From Catonia carolina (Eukaryota > Arthropoda > Insecta > Hemiptera > Achilidae): DNA of 64,000 nt. Location: positions 60,443,001 through 60,507,000 of the forward strand of contig JAQMRL010000006.1 in the NCBI GenBank assembly GCA_035578175.1, given 5' to 3'. Every line of letters begins with the position of its first letter. The stretch's first letter is position 1. The position numbers were made by a program, and so were the translations under genes. The notes beneath the pieces were generated by a model. That model saw nothing but the letters and a program-made list of their open reading frames with translations. It did not search any database and was not told the DNA's origin. Positions 21,430-33,469 of the stretch are shown here, one piece after another.

Positions 21430-22080
21430 TACCTTCCTCCCTGAGTGCAAAAGTATGCTTGTCAGCATGCCAAACCCTCTGAAAAACATCTACTTTCAAC
21501 CCTGTAAATGACACCTTCACTCCTTCACCACAGGCTCTGGCTGTATAATAAAATTCATTACTGTCAGAGGAAAAAATTAACTCTGACTAGTGTTTTTTAC
21601 ATCTCTACCTCTTCTGTTCTTAAATGATACAGTCATAAATTGGCTTACCATGTGATAAGTTGCAGGGCTAAAATAAATAGTTCTGTTTCTTAACACTTGG
21701 TCAGCCAATTAAATGAATCATTTAAGAACAGAAGAGGTAGAGGTGTAAAAGACACTAAATGGAGTTATCTCCTCTGAAAGTAATGAATTTCATTATACAG
21801 CCAGACCCGTGGTGAATTAAGTGAAGGTGTCATTTGCAGAGTGGAAAATATGTGCTTTTTAGAGGGCTAGGCATGCTGATAATCGTACTTTTCCACTCGG
21901 TGAGAAAGGCACTGGTAAACCACCTCACTCCTCGTTTTACTTAGTAAAACCTCTACAGGTTCAAACCAGCCTTTCGGCTGATGACCTTAACAACACAACA
22001 ACATGTGATAAGAAACAGAACTATTTTTTGTACCCCTGAAACTAGCAGTAACAGTCTACCTATCTATTATGGGTAAGGAT
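21430..22080 (-). mobile_element. SINE-A copy hosting another SINE-A
   Basis: Left part 21430-21659 (ACCTTCCTCCCTGAGTGC to CCATGTGATAAG) and right part 22002-22080 (CATGTGATAAGAAACAGAAC to ATTATGGGTAAGG) belong to one minus-strand SINE-A. Its 3' (AAC)n end is truncated on the left. It is interrupted by the plus-strand copy at 21660-22001. Confidence 0.8.
21660..22001 (+). mobile_element. 5'-truncated SINE-A inserted in SINE-A
   Basis: The copy starts inside the family at TTGCAGGGCTAAAATAAATA, about 70 bp from the usual 5' end, and finishes ACCTTAACAACACAACAA. It is flanked by an exact 11-bp duplication, CATGTGATAAG, at 21649-21659 and 22002-22012. A truncated copy with a perfect target duplication indicates target-primed reverse transcription. 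Confidence 0.9.
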
Positions 22081-22084
22081 TTAT

Positions 22085-22145
22085 TTATGGGTCTATTTTT
22101 TGTTTTGTTTTACGTCTGACTATTCTGCAATTTCTGCTAATGCAA
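22085..22145 (-). mobile_element. SINE-C tail fragment
   Basis: TTTTACGTCTGAC, then TGCAATTTCTGCTAATGC, is the SINE-C 3' end on the minus strand. The tRNA-like head is missing. Confidence 0.55.
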
Positions 22146-22149
22146 TAAT

Positions 22150-22393
22150 TGCTTTTTATGCTAAAGCGTAAAACTTTTTAAAAAAAAATCGTAAGAGCGA
22201 TTTTTTAGAAAATAGCAAAAAAGTGAAAATTTACACGAATAAACGACTACTTTCGGTTGACCGATTTTGATGAAAATGTTCGCGTCGAGTCCAGTAGTGG
22301 TAGGCCTATCTAACTTAAGTGTCAAGTTGCAAGTTCGTACGATCTTCCGTTCTTCAGATATTTTGTTCATACACACACACACGCACACGCGCG

Positions 22394-22427
<34 letters not shown>

Positions 22428-22575
22428 GACCAATCGCTAAAAACGTGTTTTTTGGGTTCAGGAAGTCTGAAAACGTGTAGGTCCGGTGTAAACTCGATTT
22501 CGAAAAATCAACATGAAAACAATACTTCCTTCCTATATATTCAAATAGACAAGAGAAAGTAAAAATATGGTTCAG
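22150..22575 (-). mobile_element. family B copy, 5' half
   Basis: It contains the ACCGATTTTGATGAAAATGT block, the CA tract, ACCAATCGCTAAAAACGTG, CTCGATTTCGAAAAATCAAC and the AAGAGAAAGTAAAAAT end. Confidence 0.75.
22374..22428. repeat. compound (CA)n(CG)n(CA)n microsatellite
   Basis: An alternating purine-pyrimidine tract with a central CG run sits at the fixed TG site of family B. Such tracts can adopt Z-DNA in vitro; no role is shown here. Confidence 0.9.
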
Positions 22576-23482
22576 TAATACGATTCAGCAGAACACGAGA
22601 ATCAGGGATAAAAGTAATCTGTGAGAAGATATTTCAAACCAGCAATTTTTCTTAATTAAATAACCATTCTAAAATTTTTGGGAAAAATCCATTTCCGTTT
22701 TGCTTATAACATTTTAATAATGTAATATGATGTGGTAATTGTATTACCAAGCCATATAATGTTCTCACCATACAATACATGTTTTATGGTTTTCTAAAAA
22801 CCAGACAAACGTTCATAAAAGTGGCAATTACATGAAACGCTCCCACAAGAACCAATCATATTGATGTTTGTAAACATTAGAAAATAATTTAGAAAATGTT
22901 TCGACGAAAGTAAAGAATTACATAAGATGGTAATCCATCCGAGTTATTTTTAACTATAATGTCACTTAACATTTTTTCAGTTTAAAATAATCTATGCTAT
23001 TTAATCTTGAACATGGAACGCTTTTAGAACTACAAGACAGTTAAATAAGTCAGTCTGTGGTGTAAAAGATAGGGTGCTAGTAATTTCTAAAAGACTGTAC
23101 TTTGAAATATTTATATTGAAGTGAAACATATTTTTCCTTAGTTTTGTTTAGGTTACATTTAAATAATGGATAAAAGCATATACAAAAGGCTGAGTGTCTT
23201 CAACAAGAATAAAACCTTAAGAAATGGACGGAGCTTAAGTAAAGATATTAAAATTTTAGAAAAACTGATATAATGGTAAAAAAAATCTTGGCATGTCAAC
23301 AAGTCAACTTAGACTTAGAGAGTAAAGTAAAATATTTAAATCGATCTTAGACACAATCAGCCTGCTAACACATTCATAACTTCCACCATACGGAAAGAAA
23401 ACAATTCAAAAATTTTAAATATCAGATTAAATACTATCACAGTGTTGACAATTATTTATTTGTAAGTCCTAAAATGAACACA
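22576..23482. other. no gene recognised
   Basis: AT-rich unique-looking sequence with no convincing frame or element. Confidence 0.5.
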
Positions 23483-23494
23483 AAATAATTATAC

Positions 23495-24424
23495 AAAAAT
23501 CTGGTATGAAACACTCACACAACTTTCTCTTGCCAATGCAAATAATTAATAATAAACCTAACATTATTAATAAAATATTAGAAATAAACAAAAACTAACC
23601 TCAATAAACATAACCATATTTTAATCATGAGTGAAATACGCAAAATGAAAATCGAACTCAATTTGGCTTAAAAAAAACGGAAAATCACACTTTCACGCTA
23701 AACTAGGCTCTGTAGAGAAAAATTCTCTAAATAAAAGTTGTAGATCTCTTAATTTTTTATAAATTTTATTATATACACTTTTGACGTAAAGTGCGTACTA
23801 AGGCCGAAATCTTAAAAAAATCGATTTTTCACACGTTTTCGTGAGAAAAAAACAGAAAATCGCAAATTACCGCTAAACTAAGCGTTATACAACAAAATTC
23901 TTGAAATAAAAGTTGCAGGTTTTCAAATTCTCTACAACTTTTATTATATACATTTTTGCTCTAAAATTAATATTAAAGTCGTAATCTTAAAAGAACACTT
24001 TTTTTACGTAAAAACACCCTCACCAAGAATTTCAGCAAACATGGCGCCTACCCTATCTTTTAGAGAATGAAAAATTGAGTAAATGAGGCGATTTTTAAAA
24101 AAATCGTAGGACCAGTTTTTGAGAAAATCGCAAAAAAGTGAAAAATTATACGAATAAACTACTACTTCCGGTTGACCGATTTTGATGAAAATGTTCGTGT
24201 CGGGTCCGGTAGTGGTATCTAACTTAAGTTTCAAGTTTGAAGTTCGTACGACGTTCCGTTCTTGAGATATTTTGTATACACACACACACAGACCAATCGC
24301 TAAAAACATGTTTTTTGGGCTCAGGGGTCTGAAAACGTATAGATCCGGTGAAAACTCGATTTAGAAAAATCGACATGAAAAACAATACTTTCCTTCCTAT
24401 ATATGCATATAGGCAAGAGAAAGT
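23495..24424 (-). mobile_element. family B copy, full length, with target duplication
   Basis: On plus it runs from AAAAATCTGGTATGAAACAC to GGCAAGAGAAAGT. ACTTTCTCTTGCC and GGCAAGAGAAAGT near the two ends are inverted copies of one another. The flanks share AATAATTATACAAA exactly (23484-23497 and 24425-24438). A short CA tract lies at 24278-24293. No open frame is conserved across copies, so it is non-autonomous. Superfamily is not settled: subterminal inverted repeats plus an internal microsatellite recall Helentron-derived HINE/DINE elements, but a long target duplication argues against that. Confidence 0.75.
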
Positions 24425-24438
24425 AATAATTATACAAA

Positions 24439-25264
24439 GAAAACTCATATAAGAATAGTCTTAGTAGTATCATGGTTTAATTTAAGGGGAGATTGCAAGA
24501 TTGTTTTAACTCAAAATTTCGATTTCTGGTTTTTATGTTTTTCAATAGTTTAAGCCTAGATCTACCAGAAAAAACCATTAATTACGTTAAAAAAAAAATT
24601 TTTTATGAAAAAATTAAGTTTTTATCAAGTTTACACAGAAAAATTATGTAACCGATAACGAATATTTTTCACAATTTTATACCGCTCGTTTTAGTGCAAA
24701 GAGAATTTTAGTTTTTAAAATATCTGCATCACTGGTTTTTGCATTCTCACCTGTTGGTTCAGCTTTCTAAACAACACTGTTGATGGGAAATTTACTTGTT
24801 TTTGTACATTTTGTTTTTGATTTGTGCTTTCTTGTTTCGCGTTTTTTCCGTAAATTTTGATTTTTAACACTACGTAGGCTACATTTTTCTCCAATAAACC
24901 TACCAGGCTGAAATTTGTATATCCACATATACCGACATTTTATGACTTCCTCAGGTGCTTAAAAAATTAGTAATACGCAAAAAACGTAGAAAAAAATTTG
25001 TAAAATTTTTATGTTATTCGTAATATTTTAAAAAATGGTATGGTCCAAAGATTAAATTGAAAAAATATCAGTAGCTCGAGAAGAAACCCGACACCTATGG
25101 TGTGTAAATTTTAATTTCCCTCTCTTTTACCAATCCTATGAAAAATGTACCTAAAAATACAAAATTTAACATTGGCGGGATATAAAGTACAGTCTCGCCT
25201 TAGAACGTCTATTCCGCAAATCGCAGACGAAGTATGTAGGCCTATAGTAAATTATTTAATAATA
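24439..25264. other. no gene recognised; T-rich
   Basis: T-rich low-complexity sequence, possibly part of an unrecognised repeat. No protein motif seen on either strand. Confidence 0.45.
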
Positions 25265-25267
25265 ATA

Positions 25268-25592
25268 ATGTTGTTGTTCAGGTCATCAGCCAAAGACTGG
25301 TTTGAACCTGTAGAGGTTTTACCAAGTAAAACGAGGAGTGAGGTGGTTTACCATTGCCTACCTCACAGAATGGAAAAGTACGCTAATCAGCATGCCGGGC
25401 CCTCTGAAAAGCACATATTTTCCACTCTGCAAATGATACCTTCACTTCATTCACCACAGGGTCTGGCTGTATAATGAAATTCATTACTTTCAGAGGAGAT
25501 AACTCCATTTAGTATCTTTTACACCTACACCTCTTCTGTTCTTAAATGATTCAGTCATTTAATTGGCTGACCATGTGATAAGAACAGAACTA
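25268..25592 (-). mobile_element. SINE-A copy, 5'-truncated
   Basis: It begins on plus with GTTGTTGTTCAGGTCATCAG and ends at GTGATAAGAACAGAACT. The first 70 bp or so of the family (beyond GTTCTGTTTCTTATC on minus) are missing. Confidence 0.75.
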
Positions 25593-25839
25593 AAGGCTAA
25601 GCCAATTGCTGTGAGTGCTGGGCTACGCATGCGCACACTTGACTTCGACCCTGCATACCCCTCCAACCAACAGTTTGGTGTACAGTCAAGAGTGTTGTTG
25701 AAAATTGACAACGCCGATTGTATTTTGCAGGCATGCTGCTCCATTGTTGATTACATACACTGCACTATTGCAGTACATACAAAACTACACTACATCGTAC
25801 AGTTAAAACTTTAAACTTAAGTTAAGCACAACTAGAGGT

Positions 25840-26110
25840 TTGAAACGAACATTTTTATCAAAATCGGTCAACTGGAAGTAGTAGTCTATTCGTGTCATTT
25901 TTCATTTTTTGCGATTTTCAATTTTAAAAATTGTCCTCATTTATTACATTTTTTATTCTCTACAAGATAGGGTAGGCGCCATGTCTGCTGAAATTCTAGG
26001 AGACTCCTGTGCTCTCGTAGAAAAAAATGTTTTTTTTAAAGATTGCCGCCTTTATAAGCATTTTAGGGCAAAAGTGTATATAGCGTAAGTGTATATATTA
26101 TAGTGTAAGC
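25840..26110 (+). mobile_element. family B internal fragment
   Basis: It contains TTATCAAAATCGGTCAACTG, AAGATAGGGTAGGCGCCATG and GCATTTTAGGGCAAAAGTGT in family order. Both ends are missing. Confidence 0.65.
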
Positions 26111-26151
26111 AGTTTTGTTTTAACCCAATAGTGAATAATAAATATTTTTAT

Positions 26152-26744
26152 TTATTTATTTATTTTATTTTATTTTTTTTTTAGGCCCTCATTGGAGCAA
26201 AATTAATCGATTTATAGAAGATCCCTAGTTATTCCTCTTATTTGCCCAGTAGTTCTTCATCCTCTGCGACACTCTCGCCCTATCCTCCACAGTCCAATGT
26301 CTGTTTGTCTGCCTTTTAGGTACTTCTGGAAATTTCGTGTTTGGATTTTTGATCTTATATCCTTCTTCTCTGTTCAAAATCTGTGTCTCTGAGATATCCA
26401 GGTCCCGCAGATCCTGTTGAACTTCCTCAAACCAGGCGTACTTGACTTTGGTTTTCAAAAAGAAATCCAGTACCTGTCTGGTAAATCTGGATTCTGGCAG
26501 TCTCCTAAGATGTCCAAAGAACCCAACTCTTCTCTTCCTCATTATCTCGGAAATTTCCTCATTTTCCCTGTATAGAACCGAATTTGGCAACAACCTATAC
26601 TCATTGTCTACTCTGTGCTTTTTGTTTATTATTGTTCTGAGGATTCTTCTCTCTGTCTTTCTAAGGTCCTCCATCTTCCCACAGTGCCTCAACCTGCCCA
26701 AAGTCTCACACGCATACATTAACTAATGAATATTTATAATAAAG
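26152..26744 (-). pseudogene. LINE 3' end, reverse-transcriptase C-terminus, 5'-truncated
   Basis: A 164-codon frame (26719-26225) starts YACETLGRLRHCGKM and passes RKRRVGFFGHLRRLPESRF, then EEVQQDLRDLDI. It ends in a basic tail, MKNYWANKRNN, and a stop. This is the region after the reverse transcriptase fingers-palm in many insect LINE ORF2 proteins. The copy belongs to the same family as 11676-12250 but has no stop codons. A tail of AAAT repeats lies at 26152-26183 (TTTA on plus). Flanks share AATAAATATTTTTAT (26137-26151 and 26745-26759), a likely 15-bp target duplication, although both sides are AT-rich. Confidence 0.75.
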
Positions 26745-26759
26745 AATAAATATTTTTAT

Positions 26760-27644
26760 CAATAACGCATTTAAATTTAAATTATTATAATAATTGAACT
26801 AAAATTAAATAATTTAATACATAAATAAAAATTTGTATTCAAATATTTTAAAAATAAGTTAAATAACGAAAAAACTTCAATTCAATAAAAATATATTTAT
26901 TCGTACAAATTTAGTAAGTGATATACTAAAACGGTTACACATGGAAATTATAGTTTTCAATTCAACATAGCATACTGTATTTTAATTTATGCAAAACATT
27001 TTGAAATTGAACACACATTTGTAATCAAAAACAAACGTAATGCGTGATCATTTAAATTCAGAACAACGGATAGAAGAACAATGTTATTGAACCATATTAT
27101 GCAAATATGTACAAAAATAAACAGAACGCACGGTTTTTAATAGATTTATTCGTACGTTTAAAATCGAATTATACAACATGATATTGACAATCGAAATGCA
27201 TACTAACGAGACTACAGTGAAACAAAAAAAGCATAGATTAAATAATATTTAATGTTTACATTCTAAAAACCCGTTTAAATTTTTCACCAGAATTACAACT
27301 GCCAAAAAATTAAATGATTTTCCATTCAATTTGCATACCGCAATATAATTGACGAGAACGATATAAGTGTATAATAACAATGGTTATAGTTTTATTTTGA
27401 AATTCACAAAAAAGTCACTCTCTTGTTAATCAGTAGAATACTAATTTAATAGATGAAATAAAAACCACATTAACTACCTCGTTAATCTTATAGCGGCACT
27501 GCATTTTACTCACATAGTATCCGATTTTGATGCTGTACCCATAACAGTTGAAATTAAACAATTTATAATGTATCAATTTTAACGAGGTTTCTTCGCAGAA
27601 AAAAATCTGCTTAACTAAGCGCTGGGCAAAAGAAAAATGTGTAG
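26760..27644. other. no gene recognised; very AT-rich
   Basis: Long AT-rich stretch with AAATTTAAATTATTATAAT-type runs. No frame or element supported. Confidence 0.5.
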
Positions 27645-28027
27645 TTATTTAGGTCACCAGATGAAAGGTTGGTTTGAACCTCTAGAGGCATTACTAAGTA
27701 AAACTAAGAGTGAGGTGGTTTAGTAATGGCTTCCTCGCTGAGTGGAAAAGTATGCTTATCAGCATGCCAGGGCCTCTAAAAAGTACATTTTCTACCCTGC
27801 AAATGACACCTTCACTTCATTCACCATAGGGTCTGGTCGTATAATGATGAACTCTCAGAGGAGATAACTCTGACTAGTGTCTTTTATACCTCTAACTCTT
27901 CTGGTCTTAACTGCTTCAGTCATATAATTGGCTGCACATACGATAAAAAACAGAACTGTTCTATGTAGCCCTAGAACAAGCAGATCGAGTGCAAATAATT
28001 TAACACTTCACCTACCTGTTAAGAGCA
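27645..28027 (-). mobile_element. SINE-A copy (older subfamily)
   Basis: Near full length on minus, from TTAACAGGTAGGTGAAGTGT to a decayed TTAGGTCACC tail end. It has AATTATATGACTGAAGCAG, typical of the older subfamily. Confidence 0.75.
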
Positions 28028-28324
28028 AAAGATTTTAATAAAAATATTGTATTTTTGAAAAATATTGTAGCTTGTCAACGACTTTTCCCAGTCATATTAC
28101 TTACGCGACATAGTGTGGAAATATAGGAAGTTTAAAATCATTACAGCCGTTCTTGAGAACATAGAAATTGTTTATTTTGCACCGAAGTAAAGTACCTTTA
28201 ATTTATGGGTTCCATAGCTAATTCCAATAAACCCCCTTGACATTGGTTGATTAAATAATAATGTTAACGTCAAGACATTCGCCGAATTTCATTACGATAA
28301 TTTAAATCGTTTCCAAGACAAAAT

Positions 28325-29218
28325 TTTTACTTTCTCTTGCCTATATGAATATGTAGGAAGGAAGGTCTTGTTTTCATGTCGATTTTTCGATACAGAGTTT
28401 TCAACGGATCTACACGTTTTCAGATCCCCTGAAACCAAAAAACATGTTTTTAGCGATTCATCTGTGTGTGTGCTCAAGAACGGAACATCGTAAGAACTTG
28501 AAATTTAAGTTAGATACTACGACCGGACCCGACAAGAACATTTTCATCGAAATCGGTCAACCGGAAGTAGTAGTTTATTCGTGTAATTTTTAAATATTTT
28601 GCGATTTTCTCACAAACGGCTCCTACAATTTTTTAAAAATCGCCTCATTTACTACAATTTTTATCCTCAACAAGATAGGGTAGGTGCCATGTCTGCCAAA
28701 GTTCCAGGGGAGGCTGTTTACTCGTAAAAAATTGGTTTTTTACGATTGCGACTTTAATATGCATTTTATCGCAAAATGTATACTAAAAGTTGTAGAGTAT
28801 TTAAAATCCTACAACTTTTATTTCAAACATTTTTTTTGTATAACGCTTAGTTTAGCGGTGATTAGTGAATTTCTGTTTTTTCCATGAAAATGTGTAAAAA
28901 AAATTATTTCTTTAAGATTTCGGCCGTAGTATCCATTTTACGACAAAAATGCATATAATAAAATGTAATTAAAAGATCTGGACTACATCTTTTATTTTGA
29001 GCATTTTTCTCTACAGAGCCTTGTTTAGTGTGAAAGAGTGATTTTCCGTATTTTTAAGCCAAACTGAGGTTGATTTTCATTTTGCGTCTTTTACTCATGA
29101 TTAAATTTAGGTTAAGTTTCTTAAAAATAATTTTTTTGTTTATTACTAATGTTAGGTAATATTGTTTATTATTTACATTGGTAAAAGAAAAATGTGTGGG
29201 TTTTACACCATATTTTTA
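28325..29218 (+). mobile_element. family B copy, full length
   Basis: It starts TTTTTACTTTCTCTTGCCTA and has the GATTCATCTGTGTGTGTGCTC site with a very short TG tract. It ends CATTGGTAAAAGAAAAATGTG then TTTACACCATATTTTTA. No conserved frame. Confidence 0.8.
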
Positions 29219-29261
29219 ATTTAAAAATAATGGTAGACGAACAGAAAACAAAGCCAGTCGA

Positions 29262-29368
29262 TGTAAACTTTTTTATTATTTTAGTGTCGTGAATCAATGC
29301 TAGATTTGGTAGCTCATCCCATAAAAGGCACTGCATATTTATACTTAAAAACTAATATAGATATATAA
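29262..29368. repeat. 105-bp duplicated segment, copy 1 (empty site)
   Basis: From GATGTAAACTTTTTTATTAT through GGCACTGCATATTTATACTT to ACTAATATAGATA. It is nearly identical to 30424-30530. Here the sequence continues uninterrupted into TATAAACATATAG. Confidence 0.8.
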
Positions 29369-29790
29369 ACATATAGTTGAACGAACCCCTATTTATGTAC
29401 ACGGTGATTTTTTATTATCACATTGTTATCAAAACCGGACAACTCCCCTGTTGAAGATAATTCTCTTTTTCAAACCACCCTTTTACTAAGCGCTTCCATT
29501 TTGACTACAATACACAGACGCACACTACACATACATTTCTACTGGATGATATCAAAAACCCTCTACTACTACTACTACAGAAACCTTTATTCACTCTTTA
29601 GTTGGTGTAGTAGTTATTGGAAAGCTCGTAAAACTGTAAACTCCAGATAACAGCCCCCCATAAAGTTCCCTTCATGCCAGATATCAGCCCAACATTTTCA
29701 TTTCCTAGTTGGTGCGTTGAAGTACACTCCATCCACCGTACTTTAATAAGTTAAAATTTAATCCATCAAAATGATGTATATTAACATTAT

Positions 29791-30185
29791 GTGTTGTTTA
29801 GGTCATCAGCCAAATGGCTGGTTTGAACCTGTAGAGGTTTTACTAAGTAAATCGAGGAGTGAGGTGGTTTACCATTGCCTTCCTCACTGAGTGTAAAAGT
29901 ACACTTATCAGCATGCCAGGCCCTCTGAAAAGCATATATTTTCCACTCTGCAAATGACACTTTCGCTTCAATCACTACAAGGGTCTAACTGTATAATGAA
30001 ATCCATTACTTTCAGACTAGATAACTCTGATTAGTGTCTTTTACACCTCTCCCTCTTTTGTTCTTAAATGATTCAGTCATTTAATTGGCTGACCATGTGA
30101 TAAGAAACAGAACTATTTATTTTAGCCTTGCAACGAACAGATTGAGTGTAAATAATTTGACACTCCACCTGTCCGTTATGGGCAG
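29791..30185 (-). mobile_element. SINE-A copy (younger subfamily) with target duplication
   Basis: Full length on minus, from CTGCCCATAACGGACAGGTG to the tail (GTGTTGTTTAGG on plus). Flanked by an exact ATTAACATTAT at 29780-29790 and 30186-30196. Confidence 0.9.
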
Positions 30186-30423
30186 ATTAACATTATATCC
30201 TTTGAAATTAAATGAAAGATACATTCGAATAATTTTTATTGCATTTTAATACAGTAAACAATTTCAGTAACCATAAAGTCATAAACTAAAACAAATTAAA
30301 AATCCATAAATATCTGAGGGGCCATGGGAAATTACCTGGGGAGGGGGATTTAAATTTAGGATCTAGGTGGCTGTATTGAGGTAGCCCCTCCACTAGACAA
30401 CATCATGGTGGGGCGTAACCAAC
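30186..30423. other. no gene recognised
   Basis: AT-rich sequence, then a G-rich patch at 30315-30420 (CCTGGGGAGGGGGATTT). No element recognised. Confidence 0.4.
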
Positions 30424-30530
30424 ATGTAAACTTTGTTATTATTTTAGTGTCGTGAATCAATGTTAGATTTGGTAGCTTATCCCATAAAAGGCACTGCATA
30501 TTTATACTTAAAAACTAATATAGATACATG
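30424..30530. repeat. 105-bp duplicated segment, copy 2, ended by SINE-A
   Basis: ATGTAAACTTTGTTATTAT through ACTAATATAGATACA. It differs from copy 1 at only a few bases and stops exactly where the SINE-A tail (TGTTGTTTAGG) begins. Confidence 0.8.
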
Positions 30531-30880
30531 TTGTTTAGGTCATCAGCCGAAAAACTGGTATGAACTCTATAGGCTTTACTAAGTAAAACAAGGAAAGAGG
30601 TGGTTTACCATGCCTCCATCACTGAAAAGCATCTACTTTCCACTCTGTAAATGACACCTTCACTTCATTCACCACAGAATCTGGTTGTATAATGAAATTC
30701 ATTACTCTCAGAGAAAATAGCTCTGACTAGTGTCTTTCACAACTCTACCACTTCTGTTCTTAAATTCTTTGTCATACAACTGGCTGACCATGTGATAAGA
30801 AACCTAACTATTTTTTGTACTCCTGGAACTAGCTGATCGAGTGCTAATAATTTAACACTCCGCCAGCGTGTTATGAAAAA
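30531..30880 (-). mobile_element. SINE-A copy (older subfamily)
   Basis: From TGTTGTTTAGGTCATCAGCC on plus to CACTCCGCCAGCGTGTTATG, with internal deletions near 30615-30630. Confidence 0.75.
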
Positions 30881-31844
30881 TTTTTTAAATTATACGGAAA
30901 ATTGAAAACTAGGACAGGAAAATCGGGAAGAATAATTTTTATGTAATTAAAATAAATAAATAAATTTTTGTTGTCACGCAAAAACAACAAGAATTTTATA
31001 CCTAAGGATTTATTAACTAATATAGCATTGCAGGCTAATAAAAAATACTATAATTAATATGAAGATATATTTTACGAATCTAATTTTTACGAATTTACAT
31101 TTTATGTACGGTTAAATAACACTTATCAATGTATATTTAAATACACACAAAACTTTTACCATATTCGGTTGATAATTTTATCGTGCGGGTAGATTATAAT
31201 GTGTTTGTTTAGCTATAAAATATTTTATGGACATTGTTTTATAGCACAGTATATGGTGTGACCAGTAATAATCTTTCTCTTAAATTATTACCATGTATAC
31301 CAGATTAAAATACCATTAAATAGAACTTTCCCTTTTTATTGACAGTAAATAAAAAGTTTTCAAGTACATTGTTATTTGCCAAAAAAGAAGATACTATGAC
31401 ATTAATAATAGTACTAGTTCGTATTATTCTAAAAATAGCTAAGGGAATGAATTGTTTGCAGTAAGAAATTGTGTGGAGTATATTGAAAACGAATAAAAGA
31501 CGAACGAAATGTTTTGAATAAAAGTTCTCGAAAATCGAAACTACTAGAAACGTTTGTTTAGTTTTTATTTTTATTCCTCTACCATATTCTGGTGAAACGG
31601 AGAAACTGTTATAAGGGTCTCATTAACTATCAGACCGCAGGTATAAAAACAGTTAACGCCTTTGTAGTGAGTTAGTAAACGATTGTGAATAAAATTTGTG
31701 TGGTCGGGCTACTCCGAAATAGTATCTGCAGTCACGAGACCGGTTCTGAACTATGTTAATAGTGTGTATTCATACGGGTGGTGGAGCAAGTGGTTATGGA
31801 TGGGTAAAACAATTTGTTGTATGGTTACACTTTTGTTGTAAAAT
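30881..31844. other. no gene recognised
   Basis: AT-rich sequence without a recognised element or a convincing frame. Confidence 0.5.
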
Positions 31845-32450
31845 TTATACTAACGCCGCAATCTTTAAAAAAAATTCCACTATTTACCGATTTTCATAAG
31901 AAAAATACAAAAAAATCACTAATTGAAGCTAAACTAAGCATTGTAGAAAGAAACCGCTTGAATTAAAAGTTAAAGGTTTTTTGATGTTCTACACCTTTGA
32001 TTATACACCTTTTTGCCCTAGAACGTATACCAAGGCTGAAATCTTAAAAAATAAACTTTTACACGAGAGTAGACTACAGTCTCTGTAAGAATTTCAGCAC
32101 ATTTGGCGCTTACCCTATCTTGTGAAAAATGAAAAATATTGTTAATGAGGCGATTTTAAAAAAAACCGTAGTCATGCTTCGAAAAATCACAAAAAGTGAA
32201 AAATTGCTCGAATAAACTATACTACTACGGGTTGACCGATTTTGGTGAAAAAGTTCGCGTCGGATCCCGTACTGGTACCTTCCTTAAGTTTCAAGTTTCA
32301 ACTTCGTACGATAATCCGTTCTTCGTGCGTGCACACCAATCAAGTTCAGGGGGCATGAAAACGTGTATTTACGGTGAAAACTCGATTTCGAAAAATCAAC
32401 AACACAATACTTTCCTTTCCTGTTTATATTCATATAAGACAAAAGAAAGT
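31845..32450 (-). mobile_element. family B copy, lacking its 3' third
   Basis: From the CTAACGCCGCAATCTTT block to AAGACAAAAGAAAGTAAAAA. The CA tract is reduced to GTGCGTGCACACCAATC, so this copy never expanded or has lost its microsatellite. Confidence 0.7.
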
Positions 32451-33469
32451 AAAAACAGTCTGTATTTTATCGACATAGAGATTAAAGAAAAATTGAAAAA
32501 AATGTTCGATATTTATTGAACAATAAGTAATCCAGAAACAAACAACTTTAATAACATAAAAGACACTTGTTGAACATGACCACAAGAAAAAGAAAAGATA
32601 AAATAAAAAACGAATAATAGACTTCTTGTACAAACACATATAAAGTCCTTAAAAACATAATATACTAAGTAATAATACCCAATAAAAACTCATACAAGAA
32701 TATCGCATGTCATATTGTATAATGTATATCTCGTATGAACATCTAGTAACCTATAATTACAAAAAAGAATAACAATTAACAGAGAAACAAGAAAATAAAA
32801 ACACTCAAAACAAAAAGTTCTCGACGAGATGAGAGGTACGTGGGTATCTTTCAAATTACCAGAAGAGGCTCCTACATTGTAATTACTGACAACCTAAACT
32901 TATACGCTACTGCCTTAAAATGGAACCTTTCCAATTACAAATGATATCATATTACTAAGAAAAAATATAGTATAAATTAAAATTTATACTGTGTATTTAT
33001 TATTCGAACAATTATAAGATAACTGGGTTCGTATCCCGCGTTTATAAATTGTTTTGTATAAACGCTGGGATAATATTAGTATACTAATTACAGGCGATAA
33101 TTTATTTATTTATTTAATACGAAAGTACATGATAATTCTGTCAGACCGACGGCTGTCGACAGTATGAGTAAAATAACAATTTTTTTAATTTTACATAAAC
33201 AAGATAACAAACTTATCTAATTTAACTCATTTAATTTTTAATATAACATAAAAATAACTGTAAGAAAAATCTTACAATTCTCACAAAATGTAAAAAATAC
33301 ATTTTAGAAGTGCGATAAAAATAATACAATAAAATATTATAAAATTATACTTAAAAAGTTTTACAATAATTAATATTTTCTACATAAAATGTTATAAAAA
33401 TTTCAAATATATGTAATTACATTAGTTATATTACATTAGTAATTGGATTAGCGGTACCTATACAGTTAA
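32451..33469. other. no gene recognised
   Basis: A-rich and AT-rich sequence. A B-box-like GGGTTCGTATCCCG near 33026 could be a scrap of a tRNA-SINE. Confidence 0.45.
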
